Assembly (NCBI GenBank): GCA_030683155.1
Contig: JAUXMV010000059.1
Coordinates: 1 to 41,546, forward strand
Direction: 5' to 3'
Source: Bacteroidales bacterium
GTDB taxonomy: Bacteria; Bacteroidota; Bacteroidia; Bacteroidales; F082
DNA: 41,546 nt
The position numbers were made by a program, and so were the translations under genes. Below are positions 27,247 through 35,598 of the stretch, one piece after another. A model generated the notes under the pieces. That model made no database searches. It was given only the letters and a program-made list of their open reading frames with translations, and was not told the DNA's origin. Numbering within the stretch: position 1 is the first letter of the stretch; each line of letters opens with the position of its first letter.

Positions 27247-27281
27247 AAAAAGCGGTTGTCTGAAAAAGCAGCCGCTTTTTT
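27247..27281 (+). terminator. Rho-independent terminator of the C25 peptidase gene
   Basis: The arms at 27247-27258 and 27269-27280 make a 12-bp stem with one G-U pair and a 10-nt loop, ending in a T run. It lies 43 nt past the stop codon. Confidence 0.85.
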
Positions 27282-27442
27282 AATTGTAAATGATTTCAAA
27301 GAAATTTCAGAGAGTTGATAAAAAAATTCGCCACACCCATATCAGGATTAGGTTGAAAAATCAAATATGCTTAGCTGTTTTATTTTCACTCAATTAATCA
27401 AATACATGCATCATTTAAAGCATAAACGCTGCATCATAAAAT

Positions 27443-27480
27443 AAGGATTCGCTGCTGCAAAATGCCGGGCGAATCCTTTT
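27443..27480. terminator. Hairpin terminator between convergent genes
   Basis: AAGGATTCGC at 27443-27452 and GCGAATCCTT at 27469-27478 are a perfect 10-bp inverted repeat with a 16-nt loop, followed by TTTTCGTTTTG on the plus strand. On the minus strand it lies 100 nt past the outer-membrane protein gene and may act in both directions. Confidence 0.65.
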
Positions 27481-27579
27481 CGTTTTGATTTGAATTTTCT
27501 TTAAAAAATTCTAGTCTTGAATATCTGATTGTAAAATAACAGATTCTGTTTTGATAGCTTAATCCAAAATCACTGGAAT

Positions 27580-28200
27580 TTAAAAGGAATACAATTTATA
27601 TTCGCATGTGAGCCAAAACGCCTGGTTGTATAGGCGCGGATCAAAATCAGGTTGTTTAACATAGGGTGTCATGGTTGTAATTCCATGATATATCTTAAAT
27701 CCAACATGAAATTGATTGAACTGGTATTTGATGCCAAGTCCAATACCAGCTTCATATTTTTCTCTGGGCAAATGATATGGATCGCCCGATGTAATTTCAT
27801 CACGCGCCATATTGTCATAAATTAGCAAACTGTTATTGAATGATAAAGAACCCTTGAATTTTTTAAAGACCTTAATCTCCACTTCAATTGGTATTGTTAG
27901 ATAATATATATTTTCCTTGTAGAAACCGATATCCGGCAGAATCCAGTCTTCCATTGTTGCTCCCATTGCCCTAAACATCAAGCCTGAATTAAAATTAAAC
28001 AAAGAATTTTTAGGTTGATACCCTGCAGTGATTCCAATCGCTGGGGAATAAATTGTTGTATATATTTCCGCAATCAAGACATTTCCTTTATTATAATTTT
28101 TGAACCTGCTTAATCCATTATCAAGCTGAATACTAAGGTCGAACTGAGTATACGCAACCGAACTTATAAACAAAAATGAAAAGAAAAATAGCTTTTTCAT
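27580..28200 (-). CDS. Outer-membrane beta-barrel protein (PorT/OmpA-like fold, unknown function)
   Basis: A 206-residue protein with a signal peptide (MKKLFFFSFLFISSVAYTQF, cleavage near Ala16 to Gln19). Alternating-hydrophobicity strands follow, such as AIGITAGYQPKNSLFNFNSG, YYLTIPIEVEIKVFK, YEAGIGLGIKYQFNQFHVGF and the final aromatic LTCEYKLYSF. A terminal Phe and an 8-10 strand barrel of about 190 residues fit the Bacteroidota outer membrane barrel families. No specific role can be given. Its promoter is probably the -7 box at 28229-28236. Confidence 0.75.
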   Translation of the reverse strand: MKKLFFFSFLFISSVAYTQFDLSIQLDNGLSRFKNYNKGNVLIAEIYTTIYSPAIGITAGYQPKNSLFNFNSGLMFRAMGATMEDWILPDIGFYKENIYYLTIPIEVEIKVFKKFKGSLSFNNSLLIYDNMARDEITSGDPYHLPREKYEAGIGLGIKYQFNQFHVGFKIYHGITTMTPYVKQPDFDPRLYNQAFWLTCEYKLYSF

Positions 28201-28512
28201 AAATATAGGTTTTAGGATTTGGTTGCTTCAAAATTATGACATTTTGTTATTATAATAATAAAAACCAAAAAATATTTATTCTTTGTTTTTCTGAAATTTT
28301 ATAGGGTTGATATTTAATTGTTTTTAAGATGTTTTTTATTGAATTAAGATTAGTTTTAATTATTACTCTTCCTCATAAAGGAATTCGATCAACAGTATTT
28401 TCGAGAATGAAGGAGTTTCTTTGACTTGTTGTAACATTAAGGAATATGCTGAAGATCAGGAATAGATTATTATGATTACCATATTCCAAAAGAAAATTGG
28501 AGTAACAGATTA
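28201..28512. other. AT-rich intergenic region
   Basis: 312 nt upstream of the outer-membrane protein gene. It contains the probable -7 box at 28229-28236. The rest is AT-rich with many in-frame stops. A frame leading into the orphan ORF is open only from about 28453. Confidence 0.6.
28229..28236 (-). promoter_or_regulatory. Probable -7 box for outer-membrane protein gene
   Basis: TAATTTTG on the minus strand matches TAnnTTTG exactly, 28 nt before the ATG at 28200. No TTTG is seen at normal spacing. Confidence 0.4.
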
Positions 28513-28809
28513 TTGTATTTCAATAACAGGAATCCTAATATCTCGGATAGATCAATGATATGGTTGAAAAGTACGTATCATATTGATAAAGACACGATAT
28601 TCACGCTTCATGATGAATCATTTGTATGCCGGAAAATATCTATTTGCACTAAATATCGGGGGAAGGTATATTTTTCATCCATGTTATTTAGCGAATTAAT
28701 TGGTTTTGTATATATTGATGTTCAGTTCATTAACGGAAAATCATATTCACTTGAACTCATAGCATATGATCCGGATTACTGCTCAGATGAATCAACAAGG
28801 TTAAAATAG
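28513..28809 (+). CDS. Orphan hypothetical ORF, possibly a gene remnant
   Basis: A frame of up to 98 residues from TTG at 28513, or 84 residues from the ATG at 28555. The frame is open from 28453 with no ATG before 28555. The peptide has ordinary amino-acid composition with mixed beta-rich segments (GKVYFSSMLFSELIGFVYID; SYSLELIAYD) and no signal peptide, membrane segment or motif that I recognise. The absent good start and the isolated position suggest the 3' part of a decayed gene or a chance ORF. No promoter is visible. Treat as unconfirmed. Confidence 0.3.
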   Translation: MYFNNRNPNISDRSMIWLKSTYHIDKDTIFTLHDESFVCRKISICTKYRGKVYFSSMLFSELIGFVYIDVQFINGKSYSLELIAYDPDYCSDESTRLK

Positions 28810-28984
28810 CAGAATAGGATGGTCAATGCTGTTCAGAGTTTTGTCCGTAAAATAAAAATCATTCTGACTTCAAACACAGGAAGTGGTGCAGAGAAATATT
28901 TAATGAAAAATGTATATAATTGCATTTTAATCCATTATAAAAGTGTCAGAATAAAGTTTAGAATTGACAAAGAAAAAAAACACA

Positions 28985-29494
28985 ATGAGACTACCCCCGT
29001 ACGAAGATTTTCCAACCATATCTGGCGACAAAATTTCCTTGAGACAAATCCAGATTTCTGACATGCATGACCTTATCGAGATTTCCTTTTATGATGCTGT
29101 GAAAGCGAAAACCTTGCGACAGGCAACTGAAATGCAAACCAAAATTCATAAGGATTATCTTGACGGCAATTCGATACACTGGGGCATTGCAGACAATCTG
29201 ACAAACAAAATAGTTGGTACTTGTGGTTACTACCGTGGCCTTGAAAAAGGTGAAGGGGAACTTGGCTGTGTTTTACTGCCTCAATATCGCGGACAGGGTT
29301 TTATGACTTCTGCAATACTTTTAGCAATTGACTTTGGTTTGAATATTATTGGTTTGAAACGTATCTGGGCTATAACAAGCCAAAAAAATGTGAAAGCGAT
29401 TGAACTTCTGGAGCGACTTAGCTTTATTAAAACAAGAGTCTTGGATGACAATGAAATTGAATACGAATTAAAACGTTGCCGGAGAGAATCTTAA
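28985..29494 (+). CDS. GNAT-family N-acetyltransferase (RimJ/RimL-like)
   Basis: A 169-residue cytoplasmic acetyltransferase. It opens with ISGDKISLRQIQISDMHDL, typical of RimJ-type members, has VGTCGYYRGLEKGEGELGC (motif A strand) and LLPQYRGQGFMTSAI, whose QYRGQG loop binds the acetyl-CoA pyrophosphate. A late ITSQKNVKAIELLERLSFI is the motif B region. I use the ATG at 28985; a TTG seven codons earlier is within a run of Lys codons. The substrate (protein N-terminus, amine or antibiotic) is unknown. It is isolated by structured non-coding DNA downstream. Confidence 0.88.
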   Translation: MRLPPYEDFPTISGDKISLRQIQISDMHDLIEISFYDAVKAKTLRQATEMQTKIHKDYLDGNSIHWGIADNLTNKIVGTCGYYRGLEKGEGELGCVLLPQYRGQGFMTSAILLAIDFGLNIIGLKRIWAITSQKNVKAIELLERLSFIKTRVLDDNEIEYELKRCRRES

Positions 29495-29600
29495 AGTTTT
29501 TCAAGATTTTCAGCATAACAATTAAATTGTGACAGGCTTTTCTCAATTGCCTTTGGTAGCATCTGGCTTCATAGCAATAGCTTCATTTTAATCGACTTAC

Positions 29601-29630
29601 CTGCAATTGGATTGTCAACAATCATTGCAG
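29601..29630. repeat. Imperfect 30-bp inverted repeat
   Basis: CTGCAAT (29601-29607) pairs with ATTGCAG (29624-29630), and GATTGT (29610-29615) with ACAATC (29618-29623). The only unpaired bases are a two-base bulge and a CA loop. A 13-bp stem this regular is unlikely by chance. It could be a protein-binding site, an RNA hairpin, or a mobile-element end. Confidence 0.6.
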
Positions 29631-29676
29631 AATTTCAATCGCCACAGGTGTAGACTTCATTTCAAACTGACTTTAT

Positions 29677-29743
29677 ACTCGATTTAATTGCCATTGGCTT
29701 TAGCCAAATTCATATTCAAGCCATTGGCTTATTAAAATCGAGT
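29677..29743. repeat. 67-bp element with terminal inverted repeats and internal direct repeats
   Basis: The ends ACTCGATTTAAT (29677-29688) and ATTAAAATCGAGT (29731-29743) are inverted copies with one inserted A. Inside, GCCATTGGCTT occurs twice (29690-29700 and 29720-29730), each containing the palindrome GCCATTGGC, and TTGGCTTTAGCCAA forms a small hairpin. Confidence 0.6.
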
Positions 29744-29833
29744 TGTAATATGACATGGCAATTCTTCAAAAACGGCAGCAAAAACATGTTGCCAAACCTT
29801 TACCTGCAGGAATGAGGAACTCCCGACATTGTA

Positions 29834-29841
29834 TATCTTTG
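29834..29841 (+). promoter_or_regulatory. Probable -7 box for the antiporter gene
   Basis: TATCTTTG matches TAnnTTTG exactly and ends 20 nt before the ATG at 29862. The -33 element is unclear. Confidence 0.4.
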
Positions 29842-29861
29842 TCGCAGAAATAAAATAAATT

Positions 29862-32006
29862 ATGGTCTTATTAAATATTTTTGAGGCTACATTACCTTTA
29901 ACAAATCCAGTATTAAAATTTCTTGTAATACTGGTTATAATATTGGCTGCTCCAATTCTTTTTAATAAGCTCAGAATCCCTCATATTCTTGGACTTATCA
30001 TTGCCGGAGCTATCATCGGGCCAAATGGATTTAACCTCCTTATGCGTGATAGCAGCATCATTTTATCTGGTACAGCAGGCCTATTATACATCATGTTTTT
30101 GGCTGGTTTGGAGATAGATTTGGCTGAATTTAAAAAAAACAGCAATAAAAGTATTGTATTTGGTTTGTACACTTTTTTGATTCCAATGACACTTGGCACA
30201 TTAACGGGGCTTTATATTTTAAATCTTTCTGTTCTCGCATCGGTTTTACTGGCCAGTATGTTTGCTTCGCACACATTAATAGCATACCCAATACTCGCTA
30301 AATTAGGAGTGACAAAAAATCGCGCTGTAAATATCTCCATCGGCGGAACGATGATTACCGATACGCTTGCTCTTTTAGTACTGGCGGTTATCGTTGGTAT
30401 GGCAACAGGTGAAGTTAACCAGGCATTCTGGTTCAGACTCTCGACTTCAATTCTGGTTTTTGGTTTGGTCGTCATGTTTCTTTTTCCGATAATAGGACGT
30501 TGGTTTCTAAAGCGATACCAAGACAATGTATCTCAATACATTTTTGTGCTGGTAATGGTTTTTCTTGGTGCTGTGCTCGCTGAAGCAGCAGGTATTGAGG
30601 CAATTATAGGCGCATTTTTGTCAGGCCTGGCACTCAACCGACTGATTCCATCTACTTCCCCATTAATGAATAGAATTGAGTTTGTTGGAAATGCAGTTTT
30701 CATTCCGTTTTTTTTGATAGGTGTAGGAATGCTTGTTGATTATCGTGCGTTCTTCACTGATTTTGAAACCATTAAAGTTGCTGTTGTAATGACAGTAGTT
30801 GCCACTTTGGCAAAATTTATTGCTGCCTGGCTTACTCAAAAAACCTTTAAATTTTCAACAGATGAACGGCGTATAATTTTTGGATTGAGCAATGCACAGG
30901 CAGCAGCAACATTGGCTGCTATTCTGGTTGCATACAATGTAATTATTGGCGAAACAGCAAGTGGAGAACCAATCCGTTTATTGAATGAAAGCATACTGAA
31001 CGGCACCATTGTGATGATTCTTATTACCTGCACGATCGCATCATTTGCCGCTCAAAAAGGAGGAACCAACATTTCATTGAAAGAAGCATCATCTTTTGAA
31101 AGCGATGACGCTGAAAACTCGGAAAGAATATTAATTCCGGTTAGCAATCCGGCTACCCTGGATGAATTAATTAATCTAAGCACATTAATAAAGTCAAAGG
31201 ATAATAAAAAAGGACTCTATGCGCTAAGCATCATAAGTAGTGAAGCAGAAACAGATTCGGACTTAAAAGCAATAAAAATACTAGATAAAGCTGTTATTAC
31301 TGCATCAGCAACAGATAATCAATTAAACAAAATATTGCGCTATGATATAAGTGTTGCCAACGGAATTATATCCGTCATAAAGGAACATAATGTAACTGAC
31401 TTAGTTATGGGACTTCATGTAAATAAAGGAATATCTGAGTCCTTTCTTGGAAGATTAACAGAAGAGATTATGTCAAAATGCAACATTACAACTTTCGTTT
31501 ATAAAGCGGTTCAACCAATAGCGACAATAAAAAAACACGTTGTCATTGTCCCTCAAAATGCTGAAAAAGAAATTGGATTTCCATTCTGGCTTTCAAAAGT
31601 TTGGAACATTTCAAAAAATACAGGTTCTAAAATGGTATTTTATGCAAATGAAAATACCATCAATGTAATAAAGGAAATCCAATCAAGTCATCCGATAGAA
31701 GCCGAGTTTAGAATGTTTGATGACTGGAATGATTTTTTGATTATTTCCCGCGATATAAAAAAGGATGATAACATCTTTATCGTATTAAGCAGAACTCACA
31801 AGCCATCATTTCATGAAAACATGAAAAATATTCCGTCATATCTCAACAAATATTTTCAAGCAAATAGTTTCATCCTTGTCTATCCAATGCAAATTGGCGT
31901 GACTGACAATGAGACAATTGACTTGAATAATCCTTCATTATTAGAGCCAATAGAAAAACTTGATGAAATAGGCAAGAATATTTCAAAATTATTCAGACGA
32001 AAGTAA
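29862..32006 (+). CDS. Cation:proton antiporter (CPA2 family) with C-terminal USP-like domains
   Basis: A 714-residue inner-membrane protein. Residues about 10-395 form the Na+/H+ exchanger domain, with about 12 helices and the stretches HILGLIIAGAIIGPNGFNLL, GTAGLLYIMFLAGLEIDLAE and EAIIGAFLSGLALNRLIP typical of CPA2 (KefB/GerN-like) members. Residues about 415-714 are cytoplasmic and resemble universal-stress-protein folds, possibly two copies (ERILIPVSNPATLDELINLS; VVIVPQNAEKEIG). Members exchange Na+ or K+ for H+ and can be gated by the cytoplasmic part. It is not part of the downstream operon, being separated from it by 354 nt and a new promoter. Confidence 0.9.
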   Translation: MVLLNIFEATLPLTNPVLKFLVILVIILAAPILFNKLRIPHILGLIIAGAIIGPNGFNLLMRDSSIILSGTAGLLYIMFLAGLEIDLAEFKKNSNKSIVFGLYTFLIPMTLGTLTGLYILNLSVLASVLLASMFASHTLIAYPILAKLGVTKNRAVNISIGGTMITDTLALLVLAVIVGMATGEVNQAFWFRLSTSILVFGLVVMFLFPIIGRWFLKRYQDNVSQYIFVLVMVFLGAVLAEAAGIEAIIGAFLSGLALNRLIPSTSPLMNRIEFVGNAVFIPFFLIGVGMLVDYRAFFTDFETIKVAVVMTVVATLAKFIAAWLTQKTFKFSTDERRIIFGLSNAQAAATLAAILVAYNVIIGETASGEPIRLLNESILNGTIVMILITCTIASFAAQKGGTNISLKEASSFESDDAENSERILIPVSNPATLDELINLSTLIKSKDNKKGLYALSIISSEAETDSDLKAIKILDKAVITASATDNQLNKILRYDISVANGIISVIKEHNVTDLVMGLHVNKGISESFLGRLTEEIMSKCNITTFVYKAVQPIATIKKHVVIVPQNAEKEIGFPFWLSKVWNISKNTGSKMVFYANENTINVIKEIQSSHPIEAEFRMFDDWNDFLIISRDIKKDDNIFIVLSRTHKPSFHENMKNIPSYLNKYFQANSFILVYPMQIGVTDNETIDLNNPSLLEPIEKLDEIGKNISKLFRRK

Positions 32007-32360
32007 TAACGGTATAGCAACCTATATGGCTTTAACACAAGTGCAATTCTGCTTTTAACTAAGCTTGATTGTGAAATCCCTTTGCTAACAGCCACTATTT
32101 TTCATATTAATCCAAAAGCTCAAAAGTATAGCAGATGTGTTTGTAAATTAAAAATGATTTCTATCTTTGAGTCAGTCAATTGATTACTGATATCAAAAGA
32201 TTGAAAACCATCTTTTTACTATAGTTGGTTTTATTTTAAGAAAGTGTGAGGGGAATCATACCACAACTTTTCGGTTGTTTAGTGAGTTTTGGGACTAGAA
32301 TTTATGAAGAATTAAACGCACAATGACGATAATATTAACGAAACAAATACGCTTGACTAA
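32007..32360. other. Intergenic region with operon promoter and long leader
   Basis: 354 nt with no ORF. It holds the promoter at 32140-32169 and a predicted leader of about 185 nt ahead of the six-gene operon. The leader has weak pairing potential, for example AAAACCA near 32204 with TGGTTTT near 32226, and an ACAAC/GTTGT hairpin near 32263-32280. I see no riboswitch class that I can name, including no cobalamin riboswitch B12-box. Confidence 0.6.
32140..32169 (+). promoter_or_regulatory. Promoter of the six-gene biosynthetic operon
   Basis: TTTG at 32140-32143 and TATCTTTG at 32162-32169 are 18 nt apart, matching both Bacteroidota elements. The predicted transcript starts near 32176, about 185 nt before the first ATG. 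Confidence 0.6.
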
Positions 32361-33506
32361 ATGAATCTAAACAACAAAATACTCAAGTATATAAATGGTA
32401 AAAATGAGAAAGAGTTTGATCCATATTATATCTACGACATACAAACAATAAAAGATCATTGTCGCCTTTTTCAAAATATTTCGTACAAAAACAAATCGAT
32501 TCATCTTGCGTCAATGGCAAATATACATCCTCGGTTTTTAAAAATCGTAAAGAATGAAAAGGTAAACGTGTTTGTCAATTCCATGGCACATCTCAAAGCA
32601 GTAATGAAACTAGGGTTTAGTGGCCAAGAGATTATTTTTACATCCTCTGCCCTTAGTGAGAAAATTATGAAATATCTTGAACGTTTTGATGTGCAATTAA
32701 ATGTCGATTCTCCTAATCAGTTGAAACAGTGGCAAAAATTATTTCCCGAAAAAGCAACCGGAATTCGTTGTAATATCGGCGATAAAGTAAAACCATATTC
32801 ATCACATGCCGGTTTCTTTATTGGCAAAGAAAGCCGGCTTGGATTTACACGCGAAGAAATCAGACAAATTACTGACAAATCGAAAATTAAGGGATTGCAT
32901 TTGTATGTTGGAACCGATATTTTCGACATCAATTACTTTGTCAATTGCTACAAAGAATTAATTGAAATTGCAGGTGATTTCCCGGAACTGGAATATCTGA
33001 ATTTGGGAGGTGGATTTGGCGTATCTGAGAATGGAGAAGCTCACTTTGATATTTCTGAATTCGATTCCAGCGTCTCGGAGCTCATGCATCAGGTGTCGAT
33101 ACAAAAAAACAAAAGCATTAAACTGATTCTTGAACCAGGCAGGATAATTGGTTGCAAAGCAGGATACTTTGTTTGTTACGTAACAGATGTTAAAGACAGA
33201 GACGACAAAAAACTGGTGGGCTTAAATGCCTCTGCAGTGCAGTTTTCGCGGCCGCTACTCTATCCTGAGATTGCCAGACATCCCATCAGCATAATAAGAG
33301 ATGGCGTTCAACTCGTTTCCGACACAGCAATTACAACAACAATTTACGGCTGTTCAACCTATTCGCGCGATATTTTTGCAAATAGCATTGAATTGCCCGA
33401 ATTAAAAATAGGTGATACCATTGTGTTTGGAAATGCAGGTTCGTATTCAGCATCATCTCACTTACAGTTTTTAGGCTTTCCAAAACCCAAAGAATATTTT
33501 ATATGA
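32361..33506 (+). CDS. Fold-type-III PLP decarboxylase homologue with altered active site
   Basis: A 381-residue protein of the alanine-racemase/ornithine-diaminopimelate decarboxylase fold, cytoplasmic. The family layout is clear: PYYIYDI at 21-27, GGGFG (PLP phosphate binding) at 216-220, EPGR at 258-261, and a C-terminal NAGSYSASSHLQFLGFPKP. But the lysine that forms the PLP Schiff base (YAxKAN in relatives) is Met52 in LASMAN. The His that stacks on PLP is Tyr182 (LYVGT instead of HxHIGS), and the Cys-Asp pair of the decarboxylase loop appears as Thr333-Tyr334 in GCSTYSRD. Met52 is one base from Lys (ATG versus AAG), but the other changes argue against a sequencing error. It is the first gene of the operon and overlaps the next by 4 nt. 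It may bind PLP without decarboxylating or have a new role. Confidence 0.85.
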   Translation: MNLNNKILKYINGKNEKEFDPYYIYDIQTIKDHCRLFQNISYKNKSIHLASMANIHPRFLKIVKNEKVNVFVNSMAHLKAVMKLGFSGQEIIFTSSALSEKIMKYLERFDVQLNVDSPNQLKQWQKLFPEKATGIRCNIGDKVKPYSSHAGFFIGKESRLGFTREEIRQITDKSKIKGLHLYVGTDIFDINYFVNCYKELIEIAGDFPELEYLNLGGGFGVSENGEAHFDISEFDSSVSELMHQVSIQKNKSIKLILEPGRIIGCKAGYFVCYVTDVKDRDDKKLVGLNASAVQFSRPLLYPEIARHPISIIRDGVQLVSDTAITTTIYGCSTYSRDIFANSIELPELKIGDTIVFGNAGSYSASSHLQFLGFPKPKEYFI

Positions 33507-34591
33507 AAGTTGAGCATGTTGAAGGCAAATCGGGGTATAAAACGTTCGAAAAAGTAAGCGCTGATGTTTACTTTGGAAACAAGTATTTTAAAGGAACTGA
33601 AGGTAGTGTTGAACGATTGCTTTTAAATTCCAAAAGTGCATTTCAAAAACATTCAAGCATAAAAATGTTTGTTGTCCGCGATGGCAATGATTGCTTAGCG
33701 CGTTTTGCACTTATTCATGATCATCGTTTGGCTGAGAATATTCAGGTTGCTTTCTTCGAAGCACAAAATGAGCTGGGAGATCTTTTTTCACTCATCAAAC
33801 AAGAAATTTTTCATCATTTTCCACAATGCAAAAAAGTGGTCGTGGGCTTGAATGGACATTTAAACTATGGTGCAGGAATCTTATTGAACCGTTTTGACGA
33901 ACCACCCCTCTTCGGACTTCCATATAATCCCGCTTATTATGCTGCCTATTTCAAAGGATTGCAAAGTCGAAAAATGTTCACCTTTCGTTTCAGTATGGAC
34001 GTTTACACTGCATGGGCGCATTCCTACTCTTCGCAACGCGAATTGAAAGGCCTTACTGTTCGGTTTATGGACAAGAAAAGTATTGAAAAGGAAAGTGCAA
34101 TATACACTGAGCTTAACAATCAAGCTTTTGTAAAGCATCCTTATTGGGCCAATCGCGATAAAGCTGAAGACCTGGAATTGTTTAAACCGTTCCGGTTTTT
34201 ATTGGATAACGAAAATTTAATCATCGCAGAGATAAACGGAAAACCCGTTGGATTCTTTCTCTGGTATCCCGACTTTAATCAATTGGTTAACAGCCAACGG
34301 GATTTGAATGCAATGGATGTATTCAAATACCGGCTTGGTAAATCAATCGATACTTTTCGCTTCACCGAAATCGGAATTCTTCCAGAATATCAGGGAAGCC
34401 CTGTGGCCTTGGCGCTGATTAATAAATCGTTGCCAACACTTATCAAAAAAGGCTACAAATACTGCGAAGGAGGTTTTATTTTTGAAGAAAACAGGGCTTC
34501 TATCGCTTTTGTAAAACGTATATTACAGCGTTGTTATGGCAAAGAACCCATAGCTTATAGAGAGTTTGCTACATTTGAGACTGCAATTTGA
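33503..34591 (+). CDS. GNAT-fold acyltransferase, YghO-like
   Basis: A 362-residue cytoplasmic protein. The part around residues 120-160 (GLNGHLNYGAGILLNRFDEP, then PLFGLPYNPAYYAAYF) resembles the YghO-type family, where a GLL-GFD-PP-PYNPxYY motif is characteristic. The C-terminal part is GNAT-like (EINGKPVGFFLWYPDFNQL; RFTEIGILPEYQGSPVALAL, the second being the acyl-CoA-binding motif region with QGS in place of the usual GxG). The fold predicts transfer of an acyl group from acyl-CoA or acyl-ACP to an amine. It overlaps the decarboxylase homologue by 4 nt and the next gene by 1 nt. YghO-like proteins have no firm function. Confidence 0.75.
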   Translation: MKVEHVEGKSGYKTFEKVSADVYFGNKYFKGTEGSVERLLLNSKSAFQKHSSIKMFVVRDGNDCLARFALIHDHRLAENIQVAFFEAQNELGDLFSLIKQEIFHHFPQCKKVVVGLNGHLNYGAGILLNRFDEPPLFGLPYNPAYYAAYFKGLQSRKMFTFRFSMDVYTAWAHSYSSQRELKGLTVRFMDKKSIEKESAIYTELNNQAFVKHPYWANRDKAEDLELFKPFRFLLDNENLIIAEINGKPVGFFLWYPDFNQLVNSQRDLNAMDVFKYRLGKSIDTFRFTEIGILPEYQGSPVALALINKSLPTLIKKGYKYCEGGFIFEENRASIAFVKRILQRCYGKEPIAYREFATFETAI

Positions 34592-35598
34592 TGATGGAGT
34601 TTAAACGCATACAAGAATCTATCAAACTTCCCGCTGAATGGGATGCGCTTGCTGATAATTATTTTCAGCAAACAAAATTCTTGTTGCATGCCGAAAAGTA
34701 CAATTCTTGCCAACAACGCTATTACACATGTTTCGAAAATGGAAAACTGATTTCCGCCGCCATTGTTTATTCATTACGTCTTGATTTATTGACATTTATC
34801 AACATCAAGAGTCCTGTAAAAATGAATATTACTGGAATTCCATGTTCTGTTTCAAGTAAGGGGATTTTTGGAGATAAAGCCGCCGTTGAAGCTTTAAAAA
34901 AGCATATTTGCCAAGTCGAAAAAGGATTTGTTCTTTTCTTAAACTTGGAGGATGAACCTGTAAAAGGCTGTTTTGCATCGGGCAAGACCTTGCCAACCAT
35001 TGTTTTAAAAAATAATTTTGAAAAGTGGGATGATTATCTTGCCGCGCTCCGCTCAAATTACCGCCGCAGACTGATTCTTCTTAACAAAAACAACTCGGAT
35101 TTACGATTCGAAAGAAAGTCGTGTTCTGAATTTACCTACGAAATGTATCGGCAATATTTGGAGGTTTATAAACGAAGTAGTGGTAAACTCGAAAAACTAA
35201 ACTGTGATTTCTTCAAAAATTTACCGCCGGAATTTAATCTTACAATTTGTTTCAAAAACGAAACCATCCTGGGATGGAATATTACACTCGAAAGTCCAAC
35301 TGTATATTATTTCTTTTTGGGAGGGATTGATTATACACAAAACAAAGTCCACAACACTTATCTGCGATTGCTTTCGGCCATTATTGAAGATGGAATTCAG
35401 AAAAAAATGAAGACTATAGATCTTGGACAAACCGCAGAAACGCCTAAAATGCGTTTGGGTGGTAAGCCTGAAATTCGCTATATGCAAGCGCATCATCATA
35501 ACAGATTTTTAAACAACACATTAAAGTCATTTAGTACATTTCTTGAATACAAAAGAAAGCTCGAAAACACCCAAGCAATGAAGGAGAGATTCGAATGA
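34591..35598 (+). CDS. GNAT/FemAB-like acyltransferase
   Basis: A 335-residue cytoplasmic protein of the FemAB-like/Acetyltransf_6 type. Visible motifs are WDDYLAALRSNYRRRLILLN (a basic YRRR segment usual before the core), a middle GWNITLESPTVYYFFLGGID strand region, and KTIDLGQTAETPKMRLGGKP near the C-terminus, where DLGxT-K-R-GG is typical. These proteins transfer amino acids or acyl groups to amines. I start at the ATG at 34591, which overlaps the upstream stop as TGATG; a TTG at 34588 is the alternative. The next gene overlaps by 4 nt. It differs in sequence from the first GNAT protein, so it is not a recent duplicate. Confidence 0.78.
   Translation: MMEFKRIQESIKLPAEWDALADNYFQQTKFLLHAEKYNSCQQRYYTCFENGKLISAAIVYSLRLDLLTFINIKSPVKMNITGIPCSVSSKGIFGDKAAVEALKKHICQVEKGFVLFLNLEDEPVKGCFASGKTLPTIVLKNNFEKWDDYLAALRSNYRRRLILLNKNNSDLRFERKSCSEFTYEMYRQYLEVYKRSSGKLEKLNCDFFKNLPPEFNLTICFKNETILGWNITLESPTVYYFFLGGIDYTQNKVHNTYLRLLSAIIEDGIQKKMKTIDLGQTAETPKMRLGGKPEIRYMQAHHHNRFLNNTLKSFSTFLEYKRKLENTQAMKERFE

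Larger units (their letters stand above)
27205..27579. other. Intergenic region between convergent genes
   Basis: 375 nt between the C25 peptidase and the outer-membrane protein gene. It holds two hairpin terminators (27247-27281 and 27443-27480). Between and after them the sequence is AT-rich, with no ORF or promoter match that I can support. Confidence 0.7.
29495..29861. other. Structured non-coding region
   Basis: 367 nt between the GNAT gene and the antiporter gene, with no ORF that I trust. It contains two inverted-repeat structures (29601-29630 and 29677-29743) and, near its right end, the probable -7 box of the antiporter gene. Neither hairpin is followed by a T run, so they are not ordinary terminators. 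Confidence 0.65.

Noticed and set aside
28819-29061. 80-residue plus-strand ORF
   Set aside because: It overlaps the GNAT gene in another frame and has low-complexity, chance-like composition.
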